A DNA stretch of 7,074 nucleotides from assembly GCA_029879665.1 (NCBI GenBank), contig JAOUPW010000090.1:1-7074 (forward strand), given 5' to 3'. The stretch is from Rhodospirillales bacterium (GTDB lineage: Bacteria; Pseudomonadota; Alphaproteobacteria; Rhodospirillales; JAOUPW01). The notes under the pieces are model-generated. The model saw only the letters and a list, made by a program, of their open reading frames with translations. It was not told where the DNA came from and did no database searches. Position numbers and translations under genes: made by a program. Below are positions 1 through 6,157 of this stretch, in pieces. The stretch's first letter is position 1, and the number at the start of each line of letters is the position of its first letter.

Positions 1-411
1 CGGAATATCTCTGCCGGCATGCCGCTCACTGTTGAACGGGATAACGATAAAAATCCTGTCATTGCGCTTAGGGAAATCGCTGAAGAAACGATCGATCTTG
101 GCGAATTGGAAGAATCCCTTATCAAGGGCCTTCAGAAACACGTCGAATATGATGAGCCCGTTGAAGAGGAACTGGATCTGATCGCTCTCCATCAGGAATT
201 GACCAGCGGGACGTCGCGGGAATCCGAAGCCATCGGCAACGCCAGCGAGATAGATGAAAATCCTGAGGACGTCTTCAAGAAAATAGATGAGCTCAATGCC
301 GAAGAAGAAGCCGCGGAAGATATCCTGACGATTGAGGATGAAGGCGCGGCGGATCTTGGTGGCGAGGTCATGCTTGAAATGACGGACGAGGCCGATTCCG
401 AGGAGAAATGA
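1..411 (+). CDS. rpoZ: RNA polymerase omega subunit, 5'-truncated by the window edge
   Basis: Omega is the small accessory subunit of RNA polymerase; it helps fold and assemble beta' and in many proteobacteria contributes to ppGpp binding. The open frame runs from the first base, RNISAG then PLTVERDNDKNPVIALREIA, which matches the conserved core of alphaproteobacterial omega proteins. The ATG at 19 is therefore an internal Met and the true start lies upstream of the window. About 136 residues are visible. The core ends near GLQKHVEYDEP; the remaining ~88 residues are a low-complexity tail with about 33 Asp/Glu and only four Lys/Arg. E. coli omega is 91 residues in total, so the tail is a lineage extension, and alphaproteobacterial omegas are often longer. 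It lies upstream of rsh, the usual partner gene. The family assignment is firm; the function of the tail is unknown. Confidence 0.93.
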   Translation, partial: RNISAGMPLTVERDNDKNPVIALREIAEETIDLGELEESLIKGLQKHVEYDEPVEEELDLIALHQELTSGTSRESEAIGNASEIDENPEDVFKKIDELNAEEEAAEDILTIEDEGAADLGGEVMLEMTDEADSEEK

Positions 412-420
412 TTTTGACTC

Positions 421-466
421 GGCGGCTTCATATTCCCTGCTTTCTTTGCCGTCATCAGCCTTTTTT
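421..466 (+). terminator. weak terminator or attenuator candidate after rpoZ
   Basis: In the rpoZ-rsh gap, GGCGGC (421-426) can pair with GCCGTC (448-453) with one G-T wobble across a 21-nt loop. Six T residues follow at 461-466. Alternatively GGCT (424-427) can pair with AGCC (457-460), directly abutting the T-run. Both stems are short and the loops long, so this is at best partial termination between rpoZ and rsh. The rest of the gap (412-526) shows no convincing promoter: a TTGACT at 414-419 has no good -10 at normal spacing. Confidence 0.2.
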
Positions 467-526
467 ATCAATTCATAACTTTGTTTCTCAGTGTAGCCCA
501 TGGGCGAGGCCCGGAAGCGGGGCTGT

Positions 527-2686
527 ATGATTCGCCAATTCGAATTAGTCGAAAAAATAAAATCCTACGATCCCAACGCGAACGAAGAAGCTCTCAATAA
601 AGCCTATGTCTTTGCAATGAAGGCACACGGCTCACAAGTAAGGGCTTCGGGTGACCCTTATTTTTCACATCCTCTCGAAGTCGCGGGTATTCTTACGGAT
701 TATAAGCTGGATACGGCCACGATTATTACGGCGCTTCTTCACGACACCGTCGAAGATACCAATGCATCATTGGAAGATATCAAAAAACTGTTCGGCGAAG
801 AAACAACCCGTCTGGTTGATGGTGTTACCAAGCTAACCCGTCTTGAGCTTCAATCCGACCATGCCAAGCAGGCGGAAAATTTTCGCAAACTTCTTTTGGC
901 AATGTCCGAAGATATTCGCGTTCTTCTGGTTAAATTAGCCGACCGTCTGCACAATATGCGAACCTTGCATCATATTAACGACAAAGCAAAACGCCATAGT
1001 ATTGCTTTGGAAACCATGGATATCTATGCCCCGCTTGCCGAACGGATCGGTATGCAGGAAATGAAAAGCGAACTCGAAGATCTGGCTTTTTCCCAATTGA
1101 ATGCCGAAGCAAGAGAATCAATTCTTGCCCGTCTTGGCTTTCTGCGGGAAATGGGAGGAAGCCTGGTCGCGCGGATCATTGCCGAACTTCAGCAAACCTT
1201 TGAAAATGCCGGAATTAAAGCTGAAATTATTGGCCGCGAAAAAACGCCGTATTCAATTTGGCGAAAGATGCAGCACAAAGAAGTCGGTTTTGAGCAACTT
1301 TCTGACATCATGGCTTTCCGCGTTATCGTTTCCTCGGTAGAGGATTGCTATCACGCTCTTGGCGTAGTGCACAGCGCCTATCCGGTGGTGCCGGACCGAT
1401 TCAAGGATTACATAAGCACTCCCAAGCCGAATGGTTACCGATCCCTTCACACGGGTGTTTTCGGACCTGAACGCCAACGCATTGAAATTCAGATACGCAC
1501 CCGGGAAATGCACGAAGTCGCGGAAATCGGTGTTGCCGCCCATTGGCAGTACAAACAAGGGTATGGCCAAAGAGAAGGTCGGCAATACCGGTGGCTGCGC
1601 GAACTCCTCGAAATTCTTGAACACGCTTCTGGTCCGGAAGAGTTTCTCGAACACACGAAGCTTGAGATGTTCCATGATCAGGTTTTTTGTTTTACGCCCA
1701 AGGGAGAGATTATCAACCTCCCCAATGGGGCAACTCCGGTTGATTTCGCTTATGCCGTTCACTCGGAAGTAGGCGATAAATGCGTCGGCGCGAAAATTAA
1801 TGGTCGTATGATGCCGCTTCGAACCAACCTGGAAAATGGCGATCAGGTTGAAATCCTCACTTCAAAGGCGCAAACGCCTTCCCCGACATGGGACCGGTTC
1901 GTTGTAACCGGCAAGGCAAGGGCAAGAATCCGAAAATATGTCCGAACCAAGGAACGCGAACAATATTTAGAATTGGGAAAATCAATTCTGGCGAGAGCGT
2001 TCAAAGAAGAGGAATACGAATACACGGAAAAATCCCTGAAAAGCGTATTGAAGGTCTTTAACGTCGATTCTGTCGATGACTTGTGCGCAAATGTTGGCGC
2101 GGGTATCCAAACCGGGCGGGAAGTCCTGGAGGCTGTCTTTCCGGGGATCAAAAAGAAGAAGAAGGGCGCTGCGCAAAAAATTATTTCCCTTGCGGGTGTC
2201 CGCAGCAAGAAAGATAAGGGCAAGCCAAGCGAAAATGCCATTCCCATCAAAGGCCTGATTCCCGGCATGGCGGTCCACTACGCAGGTTGCTGCCACCCGC
2301 TGCCCGGGGACCGGATTGTCGGAATTGTTTCCACCGGCAAGGGGGTGACAATTCATACCATTGATTGCGCCATTCTGGAGCAATACGCCGAGGTTCCGGA
2401 ACGGTGGCTGGATGTTTCCTGGGAGGTGGGGGCGGAACTTCCCGAATTCCATGTCGCCCGTGTCCACCTGACCGTTCTTAACGAACCCGGAAGCCTGGGG
2501 TCCTTGTCCATGATTATTGCAAAAAACGAGGGAAATATCAGTAATCTGAAAATTACGCACCGTTCCTTGGATTTTTTCGACCTCCTTATTGATATCGAAG
2601 TCCGTGACGTCAGGCATTTGACGGATATTATCACGGCCTTAAGGGCCGCGCCGGTCATCAATCTTGTTGAAAGAGCAAAAGGGTAG
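527..2686 (+). CDS. rsh: Bifunctional (p)ppGpp synthetase/hydrolase, RelA/SpoT (Rsh) family
   Basis: Rsh makes (p)ppGpp from ATP and GDP/GTP and also hydrolyses it; it is usually the only long stringent-response enzyme in alphaproteobacteria. In the 719-residue protein (Met at 527) an N-terminal HD hydrolase domain shows H48, the HDTVED motif at 72-77 and ADRLHNMRT around 138-145. The synthetase domain has LSDIMAFRV (about 258-266), RFKDY (291-295) and the E320-x-QIR strand. RFKD is the RxKD form typical of bifunctional enzymes, not the ExDD of synthetase-only RelA. A TGS domain (about 384-445), a zinc-finger/CC domain with CCHP at 588-591 and C614, and a C-terminal ACT domain (about 643-719) follow. 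An in-frame ATG at 500 adds nine residues but lacks a Shine-Dalgarno. The ATG at 527 has GGAAG nine bases upstream and gives the family's MIRQFELVEKI start. Catalytic residues for both activities appear present. Confidence 0.96.
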   Translation: MIRQFELVEKIKSYDPNANEEALNKAYVFAMKAHGSQVRASGDPYFSHPLEVAGILTDYKLDTATIITALLHDTVEDTNASLEDIKKLFGEETTRLVDGVTKLTRLELQSDHAKQAENFRKLLLAMSEDIRVLLVKLADRLHNMRTLHHINDKAKRHSIALETMDIYAPLAERIGMQEMKSELEDLAFSQLNAEARESILARLGFLREMGGSLVARIIAELQQTFENAGIKAEIIGREKTPYSIWRKMQHKEVGFEQLSDIMAFRVIVSSVEDCYHALGVVHSAYPVVPDRFKDYISTPKPNGYRSLHTGVFGPERQRIEIQIRTREMHEVAEIGVAAHWQYKQGYGQREGRQYRWLRELLEILEHASGPEEFLEHTKLEMFHDQVFCFTPKGEIINLPNGATPVDFAYAVHSEVGDKCVGAKINGRMMPLRTNLENGDQVEILTSKAQTPSPTWDRFVVTGKARARIRKYVRTKEREQYLELGKSILARAFKEEEYEYTEKSLKSVLKVFNVDSVDDLCANVGAGIQTGREVLEAVFPGIKKKKKGAAQKIISLAGVRSKKDKGKPSENAIPIKGLIPGMAVHYAGCCHPLPGDRIVGIVSTGKGVTIHTIDCAILEQYAEVPERWLDVSWEVGAELPEFHVARVHLTVLNEPGSLGSLSMIIAKNEGNISNLKITHRSLDFFDLLIDIEVRDVRHLTDIITALRAAPVINLVERAKG

Positions 2687-2691
2687 GTCGG

Positions 2692-2744
2692 TAGGGTCGA
2701 TCTCGATCCTAAAAAAATTAATATCTATTCGGGTCGGATTTTTT
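2692..2744 (+). promoter_or_regulatory. hairpin with a competing half-stem and T-run (possible attenuator)
   Basis: Just after the rsh stop, TAGGGTCG (2692-2699) pairs with CGATCCTA (2704-2711) around a 4-nt loop, with one G-T wobble. This hairpin is followed by A residues, so it is not a classical terminator. A second GGGTCG at 2731-2736 could instead pair with CGATCC (2704-2709), and that copy is followed by GA and six T residues (2739-2744). The two folds are mutually exclusive, as in an attenuator, but the second has a 21-nt loop and only six pairs. This is inference from sequence alone. Confidence 0.25.
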
Positions 2745-2779
2745 CTATATTTTAAACCGGTATTTCCTATATTTTTAAA
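2745..2779 (+). repeat. two-copy direct repeat abutting the DUF2062 start codon
   Basis: CTATATTTTAAA (2745-2756) recurs as CTATATTTTTAAA (2767-2779), with copies starting 22 bp apart, about two helical turns. The second copy ends at the base before the ATG at 2780. Each contains TATATT (2746-2751 and 2768-2773), which matches five of six bases of the TATAAT -10 consensus. I see no good -35 at standard spacing for either. The repeat could be tandem -10 elements, a regulator site, or chance in AT-rich spacer DNA. Confidence 0.4.
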
Positions 2780-3412
2780 ATGTTCAGGCGCAACCAAAAA
2801 CTCTCTTTTCCCGAAAGGGCGCGCGACTTCCTCTGGCCTCGTTCCGGATGGCGGCGTTCGTCGCAGTATATCTTTCATCGGGTTGCGCGCATTCCCGGCA
2901 CGCCGTATTCCCTGGCGGCGGGATTTGCCTGCGGGGCCGCCGTATCCTTTACGCCGTTTATCGGGCTTCATTTCCTCATGGCCGCAGCGCTGGCCTTCGT
3001 GATCCGCGCCAATATTCTGGCCTCGGCTATCGGAACCGCAGTTGGCAACCCCTGGACCTTTCCTTTTATCTGGATCTGGATATACGAACTTGGCCATGGA
3101 CTGATCGGTACCGATGCCGTGGGAGGAGAAAAGCAGGACTTTATCTCCTTGTTTTCCTCCATTATCGAATCCTTTCTGCGTTTGGATTTATCCTTTTTTA
3201 TTGATAAGGCCTTTCCAGTTTGGTTCCCGATGCTGATCGGAAGCCTTCCGACGGCGTTGGTTGTCTGGATTATTTTTTATATTCCCTTGCGGCCGTTGAT
3301 CGACAAATATCAAAACCGCCGCCGTCGCCGTCGCCGCCGTGCCATGGCAGCAGCAAATGAATCCTTCATTCAAAACAATGGCAATCATGGGAAAATGGAA
3401 TCTGAATTGTGA
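2780..3412 (+). CDS. DUF2062 family integral membrane protein
   Basis: This 210-residue protein has the DUF2062 signature: a basic N-terminus (FLWPRSGWRR, 18-26), then TPYSLAAGFACGAAVSFTPF (41-60) followed by GLH, and GNPWTFPFIW (89-98). Hydrophobic segments at about 44-62, 64-104 and 149-172 imply an inner-membrane protein with several spans. The family has no established biochemical role that I can name. The C-terminus is unusual: eight consecutive arginines (180-187, bases 3317-3340), then a polar Asn-rich tail. The start at 2780 gives the family's usual MFRR beginning, but there is no Shine-Dalgarno; the bases before it are AT-rich. Its TGA stop overlaps the GTG start of pdxJ, so the two are probably translated in a coupled way. 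In related genomes a DUF2062 gene often sits between rsh and pdxJ. Confidence 0.88.
   Translation: MFRRNQKLSFPERARDFLWPRSGWRRSSQYIFHRVARIPGTPYSLAAGFACGAAVSFTPFIGLHFLMAAALAFVIRANILASAIGTAVGNPWTFPFIWIWIYELGHGLIGTDAVGGEKQDFISLFSSIIESFLRLDLSFFIDKAFPVWFPMLIGSLPTALVVWIIFYIPLRPLIDKYQNRRRRRRRRAMAAANESFIQNNGNHGKMESEL
3317..3340 (+). repeat. CGC/CGT trinucleotide tract encoding eight arginines
   Basis: Eight consecutive codons of CGC or CGT form a short GC-rich triplet repeat inside the DUF2062 gene. It lies just after the last predicted membrane segment, where a cytoplasmic positively charged stretch would follow the positive-inside rule. Being a triplet repeat, changes in copy number would keep the frame. 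Confidence 0.75.
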
Positions 3413-4161
3413 CGCGCCCATTGCGCCTCGGCGTCAATATCGATCATGTTGCGACAATCCGGAATGCCCGCGGCGGCATGCATCCCGATCCGGTGCGCGC
3501 GGCCAAACTGGCCGAGGAATGCGGCGCTGATGGAATAACGGCCCACCTGCGTGAAGACCGCAGGCATATCTCGGACGAAGATATCACCCGGCTGGTCAAT
3601 ACCATCAACATTCCCCTTAATTTTGAAATGGCGGCAACCCGTGAAATGCTGGAAATCGCCCTGCGTCATACCCCCCATGCTGCGTGTATCGTGCCTGAAA
3701 AAAGACAGGAAAGAACCACGGAAGGTGGCCTGGATGCTGTTGGCGGGCACGATCATTTGGCGCCGTTCATAAATGATTTGGGAAAATCCGGAATCAGGGT
3801 TTCTCTTTTTGTCGAGCCTAACCGGGATCAATTGAATGCGGCCAAGTCGCTGGGGGCTCCGGTCGTGGAACTTCACGTCGGCGCATATTGCGATTCATCC
3901 GGCAACGAACAGGAGCGGCAGTTTCAACGAATTGTCGATGCCGCGCGCTATGCCGACGAAATAGGCTTGGAATGCCATGCCGGGCATGGTCTCACTTACG
4001 AAACGGTTTCCCCCATAGCCGCCATTCCCAGCATTGTTGAACTCAACATTGGCCATTTTCTGATCGGCGAAGCCATTTACGTCGGATTGGAAGAAAGTAT
4101 TAAACGTATGCGGCAAATAATGACCGAGGCTCGGGAAGGGGCTTCGGGACTGACGGAATGA
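3409..4161 (+). CDS. pdxJ: Pyridoxine 5'-phosphate synthase
   Basis: PdxJ condenses 1-deoxy-D-xylulose 5-phosphate with 3-amino-2-oxopropyl phosphate to form pyridoxine 5'-phosphate, the ring-closing step of DXP-dependent vitamin B6 synthesis in the cytoplasm. The 250-residue length is close to the family norm. The TIM-barrel family motifs are clear: LRLGVNIDHVATIRNARGG (5-23, with N10, D12, H13), HPDP (25-28), GADGITAHLREDRRHI (39-54, with H46), NFEM (71-74, with E73), PEKRQE (96-101), VELHVGAY (153-160) and CHAGHGL (189-195). Known active-site Glu and His positions are retained. The start is GTG, inside GTGA, overlapping the DUF2062 stop by 4 bp; this start gives the normal N-terminus. acpS follows after 4 bp, a common pdxJ-acpS pairing in proteobacteria. 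Confidence 0.97.
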   Translation: MTRPLRLGVNIDHVATIRNARGGMHPDPVRAAKLAEECGADGITAHLREDRRHISDEDITRLVNTINIPLNFEMAATREMLEIALRHTPHAACIVPEKRQERTTEGGLDAVGGHDHLAPFINDLGKSGIRVSLFVEPNRDQLNAAKSLGAPVVELHVGAYCDSSGNEQERQFQRIVDAARYADEIGLECHAGHGLTYETVSPIAAIPSIVELNIGHFLIGEAIYVGLEESIKRMRQIMTEAREGASGLTE

Positions 4162-4168
4162 ATGAATG
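4157..4168 (+). repeat. AATG x3 tandem repeat across the pdxJ stop / acpS start
   Basis: Three AATG units place ATG codons at 4158, 4162 and 4166, one in each reading frame. The TGA at 4159-4161 ends pdxJ and the ATG at 4166 begins acpS. The other two ATGs open frames that stop within a few codons. Confidence 0.8.
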
Positions 4169-4567
4169 ATAATCGGCATTGGGACTGACTTGTGCGATAT
4201 ACGCCGGATTGAAAAGACCCTGGAGCGTTTTGGGGATCGTTTCACCGAACGGGTTTATACTGCAAACGAAAGATCGAAATCCTCGAAACGCCCTAATCCG
4301 GCGGCGGCGTTTGCCCAGAGATATGCCGCGAAGGAGGCCTGCGCCAAGGCGCTTGGCACGGGGTTCCGGGATGGGGTGTTTTGGCGTGATTTGGGTGTGG
4401 AAAACCTGCCTTCGGGCAAACCATTTATGACCCTGACCGGGGGGGCGCTTAGTAAACTTGAGGAATTGACCCCGGATGGAATGAAATCGCAGGTGGACTT
4501 AACCCTGACCGACGAGTATCCCATGGCCCAGGCGGTGGTTGTCATATCCGCCGTACCGGCTAAATGA
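4166..4567 (+). CDS. acpS: Holo-[acyl-carrier-protein] synthase
   Basis: AcpS transfers the 4'-phosphopantetheine arm of coenzyme A to a serine of apo-acyl carrier protein, activating it for fatty acid synthesis. The 133-residue protein fits the small AcpS-type phosphopantetheinyl transferases. It opens with [16 protein letters not shown], where D8 is the expected Mg-binding aspartate. The second signature is [18 protein letters not shown] (49-66), with E57 and K61. The sequence SGKP (83-86) and the closing [15 protein letters not shown] (114-128) also match the family. The ATG at 4166 is the only one of three closely spaced ATGs in this frame and has GGAA about seven bases upstream. The gene begins 4 bp after pdxJ. 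Its stop lies in ATGA, which overlaps a possible 40-codon ORF. Confidence 0.96.
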   Translation: MIIGIGTDLCDIRRIEKTLERFGDRFTERVYTANERSKSSKRPNPAAAFAQRYAAKEACAKALGTGFRDGVFWRDLGVENLPSGKPFMTLTGGALSKLEELTPDGMKSQVDLTLTDEYPMAQAVVVISAVPAK

Positions 4568-4686
4568 AAGTGACCCTGAAAACCCTTGGTTTTGTTCCCT
4601 TTTCGGCCTTTGATGCAGCCTTGACAGGGAAGGCGCGTGCTGACTTGATCGAGGTTCGAATTAATCCTGTAATAACATATTGTTGA
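4564..4686 (+). CDS. possible small ORF, 40 codons, overlapping the acpS stop
   Basis: An ATG at 4564 lies in ATGA with the acpS stop (4565-4567) and opens a 40-codon frame ending at TGA 4684-4686, 11 bp before lepB. The peptide begins [13 protein letters not shown] and ends INPVITYC. It has no signal peptide or domain that I recognise. Support is the stop/start overlap typical of coupled genes, and the way it fills the only sizeable gap in an otherwise tight cluster. Against it are its length, the lack of a known homologue, and promoter-like sequences within its second half. It may be a chance frame. Confidence 0.3.
   Translation: MKVTLKTLGFVPFSAFDAALTGKARADLIEVRINPVITYC
4621..4673 (+). promoter_or_regulatory. 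candidate promoter region before lepB
   Basis: Two overlapping candidates lie in the acpS-lepB gap. TTGATC (4645-4650) and TGTAAT (4668-4673) are 17 bp apart and match four of six and five of six consensus bases; transcription would start near 4680, some 18 bases before the lepB ATG. Upstream, TTGACA (4621-4626) is a perfect -35, but its -10 at 17-bp spacing (CTTGAT) is poor. Either could drive lepB-rnc-era separately from pdxJ-acpS. These are consensus matches only. Confidence 0.35.
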
Positions 4687-4697
4687 ACGGAAAATAG

Positions 4698-5429
4698 ATG
4701 AGTCGCAAAAGCTCAGGTGGCATTGCCGAAACATTCTGGACCGTAATTTATGCGGTCGTTATCGCTCTCGTCGTGAGAACGGTTGCATATGAGCCGTTCA
4801 ATATCCCGTCCGGTTCCATGATCCCGACCTTGCTGGTTGGCGATTATCTGTTCGTTTCCAAATTTTCATATGGCTACAGCAAATATTCACTGCCGTTTAG
4901 TCTGCCGCTAATTCCCGGAAGGATCTTTTTTTCTGAACCGGAACGCGGGGATGTTTTCGTTTTTAAACTTCCGAAGGATAACAAGACCGATTACATCAAG
5001 CGGATCATTGGCCTTCCCGGAGATAAAATCCAGGTTGTTGGCGGTATTCTGAATATCAACGGCAAACCCGTCCAGCGGGAGAGAGTCAACGATTTTATTG
5101 ACAAAGATGACGCCGGAAACCGATATCCGGTCACACGCTATATTGAAACCCTTCCGAATGGCCATCGTCATGAGATTCTCGAAGTCAGTGATGTGCAACC
5201 AAACGATAATACTCGCGTCTATACGGTACCCAAGGGTCACTATTTTGCGATGGGAGATAACCGGGATAATTCCAGCGATAGTCGTTTTTCTGATGTCGGA
5301 TATATTCCAAGGGTGAATTTGGTCGGGCGTGCGGAATTTATTTTTCTTTCCGTCGATGGCGCATTGTGGAAAGCGTGGCAATGGTTCTGGACGCTTCGTA
5401 CCGACAGGTTTTTTCAAGGCATAAAATAG
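4698..5429 (+). CDS. lepB: Signal peptidase I (leader peptidase)
   Basis: LepB is the inner-membrane serine protease that cleaves signal peptides from exported proteins on the periplasmic face. In this 243-residue protein a single N-terminal membrane segment (about 12-30) precedes PSGSMIPTL (37-45), in which S40 is the catalytic serine. The general-base lysine is K101 in DYIKRIIGLPGD. The later conserved boxes are RGDVFVFK (83-90) and GDNRDNSSDSR (186-196). It is shorter than E. coli LepB (324 residues, two spans), as is common in alphaproteobacteria. The C-terminus is rich in Trp and Phe and may associate with the membrane. The start has GGAAAA at 4689-4694. rnc follows after 32 bp. The lepB-rnc-era order is conserved in many proteobacteria. 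Confidence 0.97.
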   Translation: MSRKSSGGIAETFWTVIYAVVIALVVRTVAYEPFNIPSGSMIPTLLVGDYLFVSKFSYGYSKYSLPFSLPLIPGRIFFSEPERGDVFVFKLPKDNKTDYIKRIIGLPGDKIQVVGGILNINGKPVQRERVNDFIDKDDAGNRYPVTRYIETLPNGHRHEILEVSDVQPNDNTRVYTVPKGHYFAMGDNRDNSSDSRFSDVGYIPRVNLVGRAEFIFLSVDGALWKAWQWFWTLRTDRFFQGIK

Positions 5430-5461
5430 GTTTTAATTAAGCAGCTTTCCTATGGATATTC

Positions 5462-6157
5462 ATGCAAGAAACTACTGATGATCTTGAATCGGTCTTGGAA
5501 CACCGTTTTGCCGACAAAGAGCTGCTCACCCGGGCCCTGACCCATACCAGTATTACTAAGTCCCGTTCCGATCGTGGGAATAGCTATGAACGGCTTGAAT
5601 TTCTGGGGGACAGGGTTCTTGGTCTGGTGGTCGCCCGTCTTCTTTTTGATTTTTATTCCGATGAAGACGAAGGTGCATTGTCGCGACGCCAGACGGCCCT
5701 GGTCCGCCGGGAAGCCCTGGTTCGGGTCGCCGAAACGATCCAATTGGGACGGCACATCGTCCTTTCGCACGGCGAAGCGGATGCCGGTGGGCGGACCAAC
5801 CCCGGGATTCTTGCCGACATTTGCGAAGCGTTGATCGCGGCCCTATACCTGGACGGCGGCTTGCAAGCTGCGGAACGGTTTATCCGGAGTTACTGGACGG
5901 AAATGATGAAGGAGAATTTGACCCCTCCCTGGGATGCCAAGACCGAGCTTCAGGAATGGGCACAAGGACAGGGATTGCCACTGCCCATTTATTCCGAAAT
6001 CGAAAGGGAAGGGCCGGCGCATGCGCCCACCTTTACCATCGAGGTTTCGGTTGAAGGCGAAAAACCAATTTCAGCCAAGGGTTCCTCCAAGCGGTTTGCC
6101 GAACAGGAAGCCGCCGGCGCCCTGCTTGAAAAGATCAGGGCCGGTGAACATGGGTGA
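5462..6157 (+). CDS. rnc: Ribonuclease III
   Basis: RNase III cleaves double-stranded RNA and acts in the cytoplasm on the rRNA precursor, releasing pre-16S and pre-23S rRNA, and on some mRNAs. The 231-residue protein has an N-terminal endonuclease domain with the signature ERLEFLGDRVLGLVV (43-57), carrying E46 and D50, and the second metal-binding segment ILADICEALIAALYLDGG (116-133), carrying D119 and E122. The double-stranded RNA-binding domain spans about 156-227 with KTELQEWAQ and KGSSKRFAEQEAAGALLEKI. All catalytic acidic residues are present. The Shine-Dalgarno is weak (only GGA at 5454-5456); an ATG at 5452 is out of frame, so 5462 is the best start. Its last 8 bp overlap era. Confidence 0.97.
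   Translation: MQETTDDLESVLEHRFADKELLTRALTHTSITKSRSDRGNSYERLEFLGDRVLGLVVARLLFDFYSDEDEGALSRRQTALVRREALVRVAETIQLGRHIVLSHGEADAGGRTNPGILADICEALIAALYLDGGLQAAERFIRSYWTEMMKENLTPPWDAKTELQEWAQGQGLPLPIYSEIEREGPAHAPTFTIEVSVEGEKPISAKGSSKRFAEQEAAGALLEKIRAGEHG

Noticed and set aside
414..442. TTGACT as the -35 of an rsh promoter
   Set aside because: No acceptable -10 lies 16-18 bp downstream (CTGCTT at 17 bp).
1253..1762. Minus-strand open frame of 169 codons opposite the Rsh synthetase domain
   Set aside because: The + strand frame carries the conserved synthetase motifs; the opposite frame has no recognisable domain or ribosome-binding site.
1982..2617. Long minus-strand open frame (211 codons) opposite rsh
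   Set aside because: It lies wholly opposite the conserved TGS-to-ACT part of Rsh, resembles no family I know, and has the look of an antisense shadow of a coding gene.
4579..4593. AAAACC-CTT-GGTTTT hairpin as a terminator after acpS
   Set aside because: The stem is six pairs, mostly A-T, with a 3-nt loop and no clean T-run after it, so it is too weak to call.
5934..6149. Upstream in-frame extension of era by 72 codons
   Set aside because: It lies inside the RNase III dsRNA-binding domain in another frame, has low-complexity Pro/Arg/Lys-rich content, and Era normally starts at the residue encoded at 6150.
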